A stretch of DNA of 64,000 nucleotides from Cryobacterium sp. SO1. GTDB taxonomy: Bacteria; Actinomycetota; Actinomycetes; Actinomycetales; Microbacteriaceae. Location of the stretch: positions 3,472,001 through 3,536,000 of the forward strand of contig NZ_CP067394.1 in the NCBI RefSeq assembly GCF_004210215.2, read 5' to 3'. This document shows, piece by piece, positions 7,991 to 17,554 of this stretch (position 1 is its first letter; every line of letters begins with the position of its first letter). Under the pieces are notes generated by a model. It had not been told where the DNA came from. It worked only from the letters and a program-made list of their open reading frames with translations, and did not search any database. The translations under genes and the position numbers were made by a program.

Positions 7991-8818
7991 ATGCCTGACC
8001 ATCCGAAACGCCACCACGTTGTCCCGCAGTTCTATCTACGAGAATTCGCGATGTCCGAGCAGCTCACCGCCATTCAACTATCTGACGGAAGACGATTTTC
8101 CACCGTGGTCCGGAAGGCAGCGAGCAAGACCCACTTCTACCGGCTTGCACCAGACCATGATTTCGGGCCGCTCGCGCTCGAATCGGCCTTCAGCCCAGTC
8201 GAGGGTGACGCTGCTGCGATCTTCAAAAGGATCATTGCCGGCGAGTGGCCGTTGCCGTTCGACGATCGACGGCAGTTGTCGTTCTTCATCGCTTTACAGC
8301 TGCTCAGAGGGCCCCGGTTTCGAATTGCCTCAGAGGCGTCGGGGGCCAACGGTATCAACGCCGACGGCTCCGCGATGACACCAGTTGACATGCACGCGCA
8401 TCAGATCGCGACGCTCGCCGAAGAATGGATGCCTCAGCTGATGGGGCGGCCATGGGATCTGGTGCGGTTCACCCATCGCTCGCTCATTACGTCCGACTCG
8501 CCGGTAAGTTCGATTCGGCCGCTCAATTACGACGCGGGACTTTGGGCCGGCGCCCCGTTTGCTGTGGCAAAAGAGGTCCTCTATCCGGTCGCTCGCAAGC
8601 TCGGCTTGAAGATGGGAAGTCTCCCATCCGACCTCGACGAGCGGCGGCTCACAGAACTGGGTGTCCTCGATCAGACGGGTCCGGGAACCTCCCACCTCGA
8701 GAAGCAGTTCAACCGGGCGACTACTGAGACCGCGACCAAACACCTCTTTCACCACCCGAGCGACGCGGCATTCGTTCCTTCAGAGTTTCCTGGTCGAACT
8801 GAGCCCCCACTCCCTTAG
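7991..8818 (+). CDS. DUF4238 domain-containing protein
   Basis: This 275-aa protein starts with the DUF4238 hallmark KRHHVVPQFYLREFA (residues 5-19). It then has KTHFYRLAPD and the internal LQLLRGPRFR segment usual in the family. The frame is open further upstream, but the ATG at 7991 puts the hallmark at the N-terminus and has a GGAG upstream. The biochemical role of DUF4238 is not established; genes of this family are often found on islands and near defence genes. It is the last gene before the tRNA-Ser terminator. Confidence 0.88.
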   Translation: MPDHPKRHHVVPQFYLREFAMSEQLTAIQLSDGRRFSTVVRKAASKTHFYRLAPDHDFGPLALESAFSPVEGDAAAIFKRIIAGEWPLPFDDRRQLSFFIALQLLRGPRFRIASEASGANGINADGSAMTPVDMHAHQIATLAEEWMPQLMGRPWDLVRFTHRSLITSDSPVSSIRPLNYDAGLWAGAPFAVAKEVLYPVARKLGLKMGSLPSDLDERRLTELGVLDQTGPGTSHLEKQFNRATTETATKHLFHHPSDAAFVPSEFPGRTEPPLP

Positions 8819-8878
8819 GTTGCGAAGTCTCGCTCGAGACTTGCACCAGCGCTGCACCACGCCCGTGCGATAAATGCA

Positions 8879-8906
8879 AAAAACCCCTGTTTTACCAGGG
8901 GTTTTT
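8879..8906. terminator. Bidirectional rho-independent terminator
   Basis: A hairpin of 11 bp (AAAAACCCCTG/CAGGGGTTTTT) with a 6-base loop gives a T-run on both strands. It serves tRNA-Ser on the minus strand and probably the DUF4238 gene on the plus strand. Confidence 0.85.
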
Positions 8907-8908
8907 CG

Positions 8909-8998
8909 TGGCGGTACCGGTGGGATTTGAACCCACGGTGGAGTCTCCCCCACACAACTTTTCGAGAGTTGCACCTTCGGCCGCTCGGACACGGTACC
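8909..8998 (-). tRNA. tRNA-Ser (anticodon CGA)
   Basis: This is a class II tRNA of 90 nt including an encoded CCA. The acceptor stem is GGTACCG/CGGTACC with discriminator G. The anticodon loop CTCGAAA reads CGA, and a long variable arm is present. It marks the boundary between the mobile-rich left region and the core genome. Confidence 0.95.
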
Positions 8999-9074
8999 GA
9001 GAGAGAGTGTAGTTGAGAGACGGGGTCTCGCGCTAATCCGTGCAATTGTCAGAGCCCGGGGGTACTCTCTCGGG

Positions 9075-9854
9075 GTGACAGATGACAGCACCCTCTCCCG
9101 CACCTTCACCATCGCCGCCGGCGCCGTGGCCACGACCGCCGGCCTTGGCGCCGCGGCCTCGTTCGCCTACCGGCGATTCCAGCGCAACCTGGCCGCCAGC
9201 GCTGCCGAGCTCAACGAGACCCTGCCGATCAACTCGCTCTGGTGGCGCACGCACGCCAAGGAGAAGGGTGACCTGCTCTACGTGGCCATCGGCGACAGCG
9301 CCGCGCAGGGCATCGGTGCCAGCGCGCCCAACCGCGGCTACGTCGGCATCCTGGCCGACCACATCCGTCTGGCCACCGGCCGCACCCTGCGGGTGATCAA
9401 CCTCAGCGTTTCCGGCGCCACCGTCGGGCTCGCCGTGCGCGACCAGTTGCCGCGCTTCGCCAAGCTGCAGCCCGATTTCGTCACGGTTGCCATCGGCGCC
9501 AACGACATCGCCCAGTGGGATGCGGCCACCTTCGAGTCCGGCATCCGGGAGGTGTTCGCGGCCCTGCCGCCGCACGCACTCGTGGCCGACCTGCCGTGTT
9601 TCCACCTGCCGCACAACGAGCGCAAGGTTGCCGTGGCGAACCGGATCGTGCGCGAGGTGGCGGCGGAGCACGGTCTCACCGTGGCGCCGTTGCACGCGAC
9701 CACCCACCGTGAGGGCTGGCGGAGCGTGTTCACTCAGGTCGCCAACGACATGTTCCACCCGAACGACCGCGGCTACCGCATCTGGGCCGACGCGTTCCTA
9801 CCCGAGCTCAGCACCGTCGTGGCGCACCGGATTCCCCAGGACGCCCCGGCCTGA
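9075..9854 (+). CDS. SGNH/GDSL-family hydrolase, membrane-anchored
   Basis: This 259-aa predicted lipase/esterase-type hydrolase has a short N-terminal hydrophobic segment (IAAGAVATTAGLGAAASFAY) likely to tether it to the membrane or act as a signal. Block I is AIGDSAAQGIG (nucleophile Ser, about residue 75). Block III is AIGANDIAQWD (about 138), and block V is FHPNDRGYRIWADAF (catalytic Asp/His, about 230). Substrate cannot be read from sequence; cell-envelope acyl esters are plausible. It is followed by radA after about 40 bp. Confidence 0.88.
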   Translation: MTDDSTLSRTFTIAAGAVATTAGLGAAASFAYRRFQRNLAASAAELNETLPINSLWWRTHAKEKGDLLYVAIGDSAAQGIGASAPNRGYVGILADHIRLATGRTLRVINLSVSGATVGLAVRDQLPRFAKLQPDFVTVAIGANDIAQWDAATFESGIREVFAALPPHALVADLPCFHLPHNERKVAVANRIVREVAAEHGLTVAPLHATTHREGWRSVFTQVANDMFHPNDRGYRIWADAFLPELSTVVAHRIPQDAPA

Positions 9855-9891
9855 GTCATCGGTGTCGGTGGCCGCAGCTAGGCTCGCTGAC

Positions 9892-11256
9892 ATGGCTAAA
9901 CCCGTCTCGAACTTCCGCTGCACCGAATGTGGCTGGACCACGCTGAAATGGGCGGGCCGCTGCGGCGAGTGCCAGCAGTGGGGCACCGTGGTCGAAGCCG
10001 CTGAGAAGACCGGAATCAGCCGGTCCGTCACCCCGTCTGTCGTGAGCGGCACCGGCGTGGCCCGACCGATCACCCACGTCGACACGACGGCCGTTGCGCA
10101 CTGGCCCACCGGCATCAACGAGTTCGATCGGGTTCTCGGCGGCGGCATCGTGCCCGGCTCGGTGATCCTGCTCAGCGGCGAGCCCGGGGTGGGCAAGTCC
10201 ACCCTGCTGCTCGAGGTGGCGTCCAAGGCGGCCGTGGCCAAGTCCCGGGTGCTCTACGTGAGCGCCGAGGAGTCGGTGTCGCAGGTGCGCTTGCGCGCCG
10301 AACGCACCGGCGCGCTGCAGCCGGAGCTCTTCATCGCCGCAGAGACCGACCTGGCCACCATCCTCGGCCAGATCGACGCGGTCAAGCCCGACCTGGTCAT
10401 CATCGACTCCGTGCAGACGGTGTCCAGCTCCCTCAACGACGGCCAGGCCGGACAGCCCGGCCAGGTGCGCGAGGTCGCGTCCACGCTCATCCGTCTGGCC
10501 AAGGACCGCAACCTGCCGGTGCTGCTGGTGGGCCACGTCACCAAAGACGGCACCATCGCCGGCCCCCGGCTTCTCGAGCACCTGGTGGATGTGGTCTGCC
10601 AGTTCGAGGGCGACCGGTACACCGCGCTGCGGTTCGTGCGGGCCCTCAAGAACCGATTCGGCTCCACCGACGAAGTGGGATGTTTCGAGATGACCGGAGA
10701 CGGCATCAGTGAGGTCGCCGACCCGAGCGGGCTGTTCCTCAGCCGCGGCACCGCAGCGGTCTCCGGCACCTGTGTGACCGTGGCGATGGAGGGCCGCCGC
10801 GCCCTGCCGGTGGAGGTGCAGGCGCTGGTGATCGACACGGCCATGCCCAACCCGCGCCGGGTGACCAACGGGGTGGACGGCTCCCGCGTGGCGATGCTGC
10901 TGGCCGTGCTGGAAAAGCGGGCGGGCTACCCGCTGTCGAAGAAAGACGTGTACGTGTCCACGGTGGGCGGGGTTCGGCTGGTGGAACCGGCCGCTGACCT
11001 GGCCATCGCGATCGCGGTCGCATCGGCGCTCAAGGACGAGCCCATCGCCCACAACGTGGTCGCGTTTGGCGAGATCAGCCTGGCCGGTGAGATCCGTCCG
11101 GTATCCGCCGCCAAGCAGCGCGCCGCCGAGGCCGCCCGGATGGGGTTCAGCACCCGCATCGACGCCTCAAGCAGCACCGTGCAGACCGCGGTGAACCGGG
11201 CGCTGGGCACCGGCATTTCCCGGCGCGACGCCGAACTGGATGACGCCTTCCGGTAA
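9892..11256 (+). CDS. radA: DNA repair protein RadA
   Basis: This 454-aa RadA (Sms) is a branch-migration ATPase in recombinational repair. An N-terminal C4 zinc finger (FRCTECGWTTLKWAGRCGECQQWGT) occupies residues 8-32. Walker A is GEPGVGKST at about 100, the RadA-specific KNRFGSTDEVG is near 255, and a C-terminal Lon-like domain covers about 285-450. The frame is open far upstream, but the ATG at 9892 places the zinc finger correctly at the N-terminus. It converges on the SseB-like gene with 18 bp between them. Confidence 0.97.
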   Translation: MAKPVSNFRCTECGWTTLKWAGRCGECQQWGTVVEAAEKTGISRSVTPSVVSGTGVARPITHVDTTAVAHWPTGINEFDRVLGGGIVPGSVILLSGEPGVGKSTLLLEVASKAAVAKSRVLYVSAEESVSQVRLRAERTGALQPELFIAAETDLATILGQIDAVKPDLVIIDSVQTVSSSLNDGQAGQPGQVREVASTLIRLAKDRNLPVLLVGHVTKDGTIAGPRLLEHLVDVVCQFEGDRYTALRFVRALKNRFGSTDEVGCFEMTGDGISEVADPSGLFLSRGTAAVSGTCVTVAMEGRRALPVEVQALVIDTAMPNPRRVTNGVDGSRVAMLLAVLEKRAGYPLSKKDVYVSTVGGVRLVEPAADLAIAIAVASALKDEPIAHNVVAFGEISLAGEIRPVSAAKQRAAEAARMGFSTRIDASSSTVQTAVNRALGTGISRRDAELDDAFR

Positions 11257-11274
11257 CCCGTCAGGCTCAGACGG

Positions 11275-11712
11275 CTACGGGCCGGGGTCTGGCTCGTCCG
11301 GGTCGGCGCTGTCGTTCCCGATCGGTCCGAGGGCGCGCAGCAGGTCGACCGGGGCCGCCTGCATCACGGCGGGGCCGGCCACGTCGAAGAACACCATCTC
11401 CAGGGTTTCGCTGTGCACGGTGAGGAACTCCCTCAGCCACTGGCCGTCGGCGACCATCACCTGCGGATCGACCTCGTCGGGGATCATGCGGGCGTAGTTC
11501 TCGCCGGAGGAGAAAAGCAGCAGGGTGCGCTTGTCGCTGCCCTCCCGTCCGAAGACCCGCACCTGCTCGGCGGAGCCTTTGACCACGAGCAACGGCGCGA
11601 TCACCACATCGTTGCGGAGCGCGTAGGCCACCGCCGCTACATCCTGCTTGGCCAGGGCGCTGGCCAGGGCATCTGATCGGGTATCTGCAGTCGCGTCTGT
11701 CACGTGCTCCAT
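11275..11712 (-). CDS. SseB-like protein
   Basis: This 145-aa soluble protein resembles the SseB N-terminal domain. The core is LRNDVVIAPLLVVKGSAEQVRVFGREG followed by KRTLLLFSSGENYARM (about 33-75), then DGQWLREFLTVHSETLEMVFFDVAGP. The role of SseB-like proteins in actinobacteria is not known. It is short compared with two-domain SseB proteins but typical of Microbacteriaceae copies next to radA. The call rests on pattern recognition only. Confidence 0.65.
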   Translation of the reverse strand: MEHVTDATADTRSDALASALAKQDVAAVAYALRNDVVIAPLLVVKGSAEQVRVFGREGSDKRTLLLFSSGENYARMIPDEVDPQVMVADGQWLREFLTVHSETLEMVFFDVAGPAVMQAAPVDLLRALGPIGNDSADPDEPDPGP

Positions 11713-11789
11713 TCAATCATTCACCGCCGGAGAGGGGCCACTCGAAGTCTCAGCCCGGAGCGAACACCGCTGGGAAGGCCGGCCAGGCC

Positions 11790-12416
11790 TCAGTTCAGCA
11801 GGAACTGGGTAGGGCTGGCGGACTCGACGCCGCCCACGCTGACCGTGAGGTAATACGACGCGCCCTCGGCCGGCACGGCCTCCCGCTCGGTGATCTCGCA
11901 GGTCTCCGGGCTAGACCGGCTGCGGTCCCAGGTGAGCGGGGTCTTGGTGCTGACGGCGACGTTCGGTTCCAGGGTCACGGTGGCGTCAGCCGCGTCGCTC
12001 TGGCAGTCGGTGGACGTCCAGTACACATCCGCACCGCTGGTGATCGTGAACACCTGGGTGGAGGAGCCGGCGTTCAGGTCACAGGGCGTGGTGCCGGTGT
12101 TGGTCACGCTCAGCGAGAGTTCCGGATCGTCGTCCGGGTCGTAGGAGCCCTGGTCGGTGATCGCCTCGACCTGCACAGTGGCGGGATCGCACGCGGTGGT
12201 CGCGGGATCGCCGCCGGCGGTGGCCGCGGGGTCGGCGGCGGGATCGGCGGTCGTCGCCGGGGACGGGCCGGCGGCCGGGTCGTCCCCGCTGCCGGGCCGA
12301 AAGAAGATCAGCAGGATGATGGCCAGGACAGCGAGAACGCCGAGCCCCACCACGAGACGGCGGCGCCGGTAGACACTGCTGGCCTGGGGGCCGACGGGAT
12401 GTTTGGTCGTCGACAT
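11790..12416 (-). CDS. Secreted or membrane-anchored hypothetical protein
   Basis: This 208-aa protein has a short cytoplasmic N-terminus with YRRRR, one membrane segment (LVVGLGVLAVLAIILLIFF, about 21-39) and an Ala/Thr/Asp/Pro-rich linker (about 43-78). An extracellular beta-sandwich-like domain follows, with Cys residues at CDPATVQVE, TTPCDLN, STDCQSD and PETCEITE that could form two disulfides. The domain resembles DUF4232-like or Ig-like export domains, but I am not certain of the family. It follows the large nuclease gene in the same orientation, separated by 53 bp. Confidence 0.75.
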   Translation of the reverse strand: MSTTKHPVGPQASSVYRRRRLVVGLGVLAVLAIILLIFFRPGSGDDPAAGPSPATTADPAADPAATAGGDPATTACDPATVQVEAITDQGSYDPDDDPELSLSVTNTGTTPCDLNAGSSTQVFTITSGADVYWTSTDCQSDAADATVTLEPNVAVSTKTPLTWDRSRSSPETCEITEREAVPAEGASYYLTVSVGGVESASPTQFLLN

Positions 12417-12469
12417 GATCCAAGGCTAGCGAGGTCCACCGGCGCCGCCGGTATCGCGCTGCGTGTCGG

Positions 12470-15400
12470 CTACGAATCCATAGGAATCCGGCGACGACGC
12501 ATGAGCACGGCACCGAGCAGCAGCAGCACGGCGCCGCCGGCCAGCCACGGGCTGGCGTCCAGCCCGGTCTGGGCGAGGCCGGCAGCGCTACCGCCCGCCG
12601 CGGCGACGGTGAGGTCGGTCCAGCCGATCACCGCGCCCGCCGCATCCTGGACGATCAGGCGGTGACTGCCTGCGGCGAGATCGGTCGGCAGCACCACGCT
12701 CACGGTGCCCGCGGCACTGACCTGCTGCCACCCACCGAGGTTGACCGGCGTGGAACGGACCCAGACGGATACGTACTGGCCGGCGTATCCGGCGCCCACG
12801 GTGATGGCGACCCGGCCGCCGGGGGCAACCGAGGAGTCACTGCTGGTGATCTTGTTCTTCAGGATCGCCGTCAGGGCAGTTTCCGCTGCCGTCGTCGGGA
12901 GAGCCGTCGGAACACCGGGACCGGTCGGACCGGTCGTCGGAACCGGGGTCGGCTCCGTCGTGGGGACCGGGGTCGGCTCCGTCGTAGGCTCCGTCGTCGG
13001 GACCGGGGTCGGCTCCGTCGTAGGCTCCGTCGTCGGGACCGGGGTCGGCTCCGTCGTAGGCTCCGTCGTCGGGACCGGGGTCGGCTCCGTCGGAGGCTCC
13101 GTCGTCGGGACCGGGGTCGGCTCCGGGGTCGGCTCGGTCACGGTGACGGCCAGGGGCACGCGCACCACGGTGCCGGACTCCTTGGCCGTCAGGGTGAGTT
13201 CGCTCGAGGCGACGGCATCGTCGGGCACCGTCACGGTCACCGTCGCCGCTCCCGTCGCGTTGATGCTCGTCGGCCCGAAGACCGTGCTGCTGTCGCCCCA
13301 AGCGATGGCGAGCTGGCTATTCTTCGGAGCTCCCAGCGAGGTGATATTCAGCTGTGACACACCGAAGGTCACGGAGTCGCCGGGCTTCACTGCGGCGGTC
13401 GGAACACCGGTCACGGCTGCCTGAGCTGCCGCGAACGTCGGGGTCAGCGGGCTGTTGGCGGTGATGTAGGAGATCCAGGCGTCCCGGTCGACCAGACCGG
13501 AGTCCCTGGTGTTCGTTCCCTTGGCGAATTCCCGGAAGTTGTCGCCGCCCTGGAGCAGGAAACTGAACGAGCCGACCCGGTAGGCGCGGTCCAGGTCGAT
13601 TGGGGATCCGTCGATCCAGATTCCCGTGATGCGGTCACCGGCTCCGCGGCTGGCGTCGAACGTGTAGTTCACGTTGTCGGAGAGCCCCAACTGCAGGTAC
13701 GGCCGGCTGGGCACCGCTCCGGTCGCATCCGTCTGCCACTGCTGTTCGAGGGCGACCTTGAACTGGGCCCCGGTGAGGGTCGTGGTCCAGAGGTTGTTCA
13801 GGAACGGCAGCACGGCGTTCGCTTCGGCGTAGGTGACAACGCCATCCGGTGCAGTGAGCAGGTCGGCGCGCAGGCCGCCCGGGTTGACGATACCGATCTC
13901 GGCACCGCCGACGAGCGGGTCAGCCAGCGACTCGCGCAGAGAGTTCGCCACGAGGGTGCCCAGGGTGGATGCCGCGGCACGGTTCTCCGCGCACGGGCTC
14001 GTTCCGCCCAGGCAGGCCCGGCTGATGTCGGCGCTGACGCTACCGACGGGCTTGTTGCCGATCACAGCCGCCTCAGCGACGGCGGCGTCCACGATGGCCT
14101 TGACCGTGGCGACGGCCGGGTACGCGGAGACCAGGTCGCCGTCGGCGATGGTGGAGCGTTTCACGTTCTGGTTCTTCACGGTGGTGGTCTCACCGGTGGA
14201 CGGGTCGTAGCGGAGCACGACCTGACCGATGTTCTCACCGTAGCTGCCGGTCTGCAGCACCGGACGGGTGACTCCGGTAGCCGCTCCGGGCACCTGGGCG
14301 TTCCACGCGTACTGCTTGTGGGTGTGCCCGGTGAAGATCGCGTCCACCGAGGCCGCGGTCAGCGTCACGATGTCGGTGAAGGCGGCTTCAAGCTTGAGCT
14401 CGTCCTCGAGAGTGGCGTTGTCCGGCGTGCCGGCGCCGGCGCCCTCGTGGTACTCGGCGATCAGCACATCCGCCTCGCCGTTGGCGGGGTCGCCATCGGT
14501 GAGTTGAGCGGCAACGCGGTTGACCGCGGCGACAGGGTCGCCGAACTCGATGGTGGAGATCCCGCCCGGTGAGACCAGGGTCGGGGTCTCTTCGGTGACG
14601 GCGCCGATGACACCGACGGTGATGTCGCCGATCTCGAGCAGCGTGAATTCCTGCAGGGCAGGCGTTTCGGTCCCTGAGAGGTAGACGTTCGCACCGAGGT
14701 AATCGAAGTCGGCGGCCTCGGAGACCCGGCCGGTGAGGTCGGCGAGACCCTGGTCGAATTCGTGGTTACCCACGGCCGACGCGTCGAGGCCGAGCGCGTT
14801 GAGCACGTCGATGGTCGGCTGATCCTGCTGCGATGACGACGCGAAGAGCGAGGCGCCGATGTTGTCACCGTCGGAGAGGAACAGCGTCGCCGCATCGCCG
14901 TATTCGGCCCGAAGCTGCTCGACCGTTCCGGCGAACTTCACGGTGTTGTTGTCGATCCGGCCGTGGAAGTCGTTGATATTGAGCAGGTTGATGTCCACGG
15001 GCGGGGCGGTGGCGACATTGAGGCCCACGACAACCGGGTCGTGATCGGACGAGCGGTACGCGTCGGCGACGTAGAAGTCGGTGACGTTGTTGTTGTACCG
15101 GCTGTACTCGAGGGCGACGGACTCGACGGAGTTGATGTTCCAGACGTCCACATCGGTGACCGTCGCGTTTGCTTCGGGTGAGGCGAACACGTGGTCGAGC
15201 GAGCCGACGGTGCCACCGAACGCGTAGGTGTATTCGCCGCTCTTGGCTTCCTGACTCAGGTAGCCGGCGTCGGTGATGACCTTGATCGGGTCTTCCATGT
15301 CGTAGGCGTTGAAGTCGCCGGTGAGGAACACCCGGTCGATGCCCGTGTCGGTCCTCAGTGCGTCGGCGAAGGCCACGAGAGCGGTGGCCTGCTTGACCCT

Positions 15401-17554
15401 GGAGGCGTTGGACGCGCCCTGGCCATCGCCGGCATCCGCGTCGGCACCGGTGCCGGAGCCCTTGGACTTGAAGTGGTTGACGATCACCTGGAAGGCGCTG
15501 CCAGAGTCACCGACCAGCTGGAAGGACTGCGCCAGGGGCTGGCGGGCGTTGTCGAAGGCGGCGTCGGTGAGAATGGTGGACGCGCCGACGGTTTCCACGA
15601 TGGCCTTCTTGAAGATGAAGGCCGTGCGGATCACGTCTTCGTCGGCGGGGACGACGTCCGGGGAGGCGACGAAGGCCCACGCCTCGGTGCCGAGGTCGGC
15701 GTTCAACGCGCCGACCAGGTCGCCGAGCGCGGTGTCGCGGTCCTTGCCGAACGCTGCCGAGTTCTCGATCTCCTCGAGCGAGATCACGTGGGCGTCGAGG
15801 GCATTGATCGCGGCGACGATTTTGGCCTGCTGGCGGTCGAGGTTGGCCTGGTCGGCGGCCCCTCTGGCGTCGCAGCCCGAATTCACCGTGGTGGGCGCGC
15901 CGGCCCGGTCGGTGTAGAAGGTGCAGCCGGTGAGCTCGTCGCCGGTGGTGGTGAAGTAATTGAGCACGTTGAAGCTGGCCAGACGGACGTCGCCGCCGAC
16001 CGCGCGGGGGGCATCGGTGCGGGTGTTCGAGAAGGCGGCCGGCTGCACGGTGTCGGCGTTCGCAGGAACCAGCTCGGTGGTGGGCTGGAACTTCCAGGCG
16101 TTGTTGCGGTAGTCCAGGATGACGGGTCGGGTGAACGCCACCGCGGCGCCGATGCGCACAGGGGCTGTGGTTGACAGGTACGGCACCGGCTTGGCCTTGT
16201 TGGCCGAGCTCAGGTAGTTCGTTGTCGCGCCGTCGTCCAGCGTGACGGCACGGGCGGCGTTCGCCGCGACCGCCGCGGTGTACTCCGCGGTGCCGGGGCG
16301 GGCCGTCACAGTGGCACCGACCAGCGGGGTGGTGCCGGACGCGAGCCCGATCTCGCCGTACTGGTTAGTGGTGTAGTTGTTGGTCACCGTGAAGTCGCCG
16401 GTCGGGGCGATCAGCATGCCCTCGAGCGATTCGCGGTCGGCATCCGTGGCCGGCAGGCCCACCGTCGCGGCCACGGGGGTCTCGACTCCGGTTCCGTCCA
16501 GCACGGTAATATCGGTGAGCGCGCCCACGGTCAGTTGGGTGAGGTTGTAGAAGTCACCGACCAGGCCGGTGACCGAGACATGGTCGCCGGCGACGACGGC
16601 TGCCGCCAGCGCGTTCGTGTAGACAAAGATGCCGTCGGATGCGGAGTGTGTGGCGAGATCGACCGCGCCGCCGGTCCCGGGGGTCTGCAGGTAGAAGCCC
16701 TTGAAGCCGCCCGTAGGGAAGGCTGCGGTGACTACGCCGGTCGTGGTGACCGTGCTGCCGGCCAGCGGGCTGACGCCAGTCGTGCCCTGGATCTGGTTGA
16801 TCGCCACGGTCTCGACCGGGGCCGGGGTGCCCGTCGGTGCGGGGGTGGGCACCGGGGTCGCCGTCGGCGTCACGGTGGGGGTCGGGGAGGGCGTCGGGGA
16901 GACACCGGCGGAACCGGTGGGGGTGATCGTGGCCGACAGGCTGAAGTCGGCGACATTGCTGTCGGAGTCGATGCCCGACGTGCGGTTGAACGACTTGACG
17001 TCGGTGTTGTCGGCGGGAGCACCGGCGACGGCGCCCTCGAAGGTGAGGGAGGCGCCGTAGCCGAGCAGGTCGATCACGTCGGGGTTGGCGGCGGAGTCGC
17101 CCGCCTCGAGGGTGAGTGCTGCGGTGGACTTGGCGAGGATCAGGGTGCCGGTGGTGCCGCTCGGGTCCAGGGTCGAGGTCTGGTCCGGGGTGGGGAGGGC
17201 CGCGCCGGTGGTGCCGTTCGAGCCGCCGGAGACGAGGTAGTAGCCCTTGGCCGGGATCGTTCCGGTCAGGGCGACGAAACTCGGGCTGTCGGCGACGGTG
17301 CCGTCGGCCTCGCGGTACTGCAGCGACCAGGCCGAGAGGTCGATCGCGGCATCCGTGGGGTTGTAGAGCTCGATGAACTTGTTCGCGAATGCAGCGTCTG
17401 TGCTGCCGCCGCTGAGGTAGGCCTCGTTGATGACGACGCCGGTGCCGGCGGGGACGGCCTGGGCGGAGACGGCCACGACCGGGGCGACGGCCAGGCACGC
17501 TCCGATCAGCGAGGCGAGGGCCAGCCGAAGCGGGCGGGGTGGTGCGAGCGACAT
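12470..17554 (-). CDS. Cell-wall-anchored ExeM/NucH-type nuclease fused to a 5'-nucleotidase
   Basis: This 1694-aa exported protein combines two enzymes. From the ATG at 17554 (AGGAG upstream) it has a signal peptide, a lamin-tail domain (VVINEAYLSGG... about 40-150), and a Pro/Thr linker with an OB-like domain (about 230-420). Next come an endonuclease/exonuclease/phosphatase domain (VRLASFNVLNYF, LTGDFNAYD, SSDHDPVVVG; about 520-845) and a metallophosphatase (LLNINDFHGRID, VGNHEFDQG, FTGHTHKQY; about 855-1120). A 5'-nucleotidase C-terminal domain, a PTTEP repeat linker and a sortase-type tail LAQTG-hydrophobic-RRRR complete it. It could digest extracellular DNA to nucleosides plus phosphate. 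An in-frame Met lies 47 codons upstream but lacks signal-peptide character. Confidence 0.93.
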   Translation of the reverse strand: MSLAPPRPLRLALASLIGACLAVAPVVAVSAQAVPAGTGVVINEAYLSGGSTDAAFANKFIELYNPTDAAIDLSAWSLQYREADGTVADSPSFVALTGTIPAKGYYLVSGGSNGTTGAALPTPDQTSTLDPSGTTGTLILAKSTAALTLEAGDSAANPDVIDLLGYGASLTFEGAVAGAPADNTDVKSFNRTSGIDSDSNVADFSLSATITPTGSAGVSPTPSPTPTVTPTATPVPTPAPTGTPAPVETVAINQIQGTTGVSPLAGSTVTTTGVVTAAFPTGGFKGFYLQTPGTGGAVDLATHSASDGIFVYTNALAAAVVAGDHVSVTGLVGDFYNLTQLTVGALTDITVLDGTGVETPVAATVGLPATDADRESLEGMLIAPTGDFTVTNNYTTNQYGEIGLASGTTPLVGATVTARPGTAEYTAAVAANAARAVTLDDGATTNYLSSANKAKPVPYLSTTAPVRIGAAVAFTRPVILDYRNNAWKFQPTTELVPANADTVQPAAFSNTRTDAPRAVGGDVRLASFNVLNYFTTTGDELTGCTFYTDRAGAPTTVNSGCDARGAADQANLDRQQAKIVAAINALDAHVISLEEIENSAAFGKDRDTALGDLVGALNADLGTEAWAFVASPDVVPADEDVIRTAFIFKKAIVETVGASTILTDAAFDNARQPLAQSFQLVGDSGSAFQVIVNHFKSKGSGTGADADAGDGQGASNASRVKQATALVAFADALRTDTGIDRVFLTGDFNAYDMEDPIKVITDAGYLSQEAKSGEYTYAFGGTVGSLDHVFASPEANATVTDVDVWNINSVESVALEYSRYNNNVTDFYVADAYRSSDHDPVVVGLNVATAPPVDINLLNINDFHGRIDNNTVKFAGTVEQLRAEYGDAATLFLSDGDNIGASLFASSSQQDQPTIDVLNALGLDASAVGNHEFDQGLADLTGRVSEAADFDYLGANVYLSGTETPALQEFTLLEIGDITVGVIGAVTEETPTLVSPGGISTIEFGDPVAAVNRVAAQLTDGDPANGEADVLIAEYHEGAGAGTPDNATLEDELKLEAAFTDIVTLTAASVDAIFTGHTHKQYAWNAQVPGAATGVTRPVLQTGSYGENIGQVVLRYDPSTGETTTVKNQNVKRSTIADGDLVSAYPAVATVKAIVDAAVAEAAVIGNKPVGSVSADISRACLGGTSPCAENRAAASTLGTLVANSLRESLADPLVGGAEIGIVNPGGLRADLLTAPDGVVTYAEANAVLPFLNNLWTTTLTGAQFKVALEQQWQTDATGAVPSRPYLQLGLSDNVNYTFDASRGAGDRITGIWIDGSPIDLDRAYRVGSFSFLLQGGDNFREFAKGTNTRDSGLVDRDAWISYITANSPLTPTFAAAQAAVTGVPTAAVKPGDSVTFGVSQLNITSLGAPKNSQLAIAWGDSSTVFGPTSINATGAATVTVTVPDDAVASSELTLTAKESGTVVRVPLAVTVTEPTPEPTPVPTTEPPTEPTPVPTTEPTTEPTPVPTTEPTTEPTPVPTTEPTTEPTPVPTTEPTPVPTTGPTGPGVPTALPTTAAETALTAILKNKITSSDSSVAPGGRVAITVGAGYAGQYVSVWVRSTPVNLGGWQQVSAAGTVSVVLPTDLAAGSHRLIVQDAAGAVIGWTDLTVAAAGGSAAGLAQTGLDASPWLAGGAVLLLLGAVLMRRRRIPMDS
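12975..13118. repeat. 36-bp tandem repeat in the nuclease linker
   Basis: Four consecutive 36-bp units encode a 12-residue Pro/Thr/Glu repeat (TEPTPVPTTEPT register) in the wall-spanning linker. The last unit has one base difference. Copy number is likely to vary between strains. Confidence 0.9.

Noticed and set aside
8909..8998. Attachment-site duplication of tRNA-Ser within the window
   Set aside because: No second copy of the tRNA-Ser 3' end is present here; if the left region is an island, its far end is outside the window.
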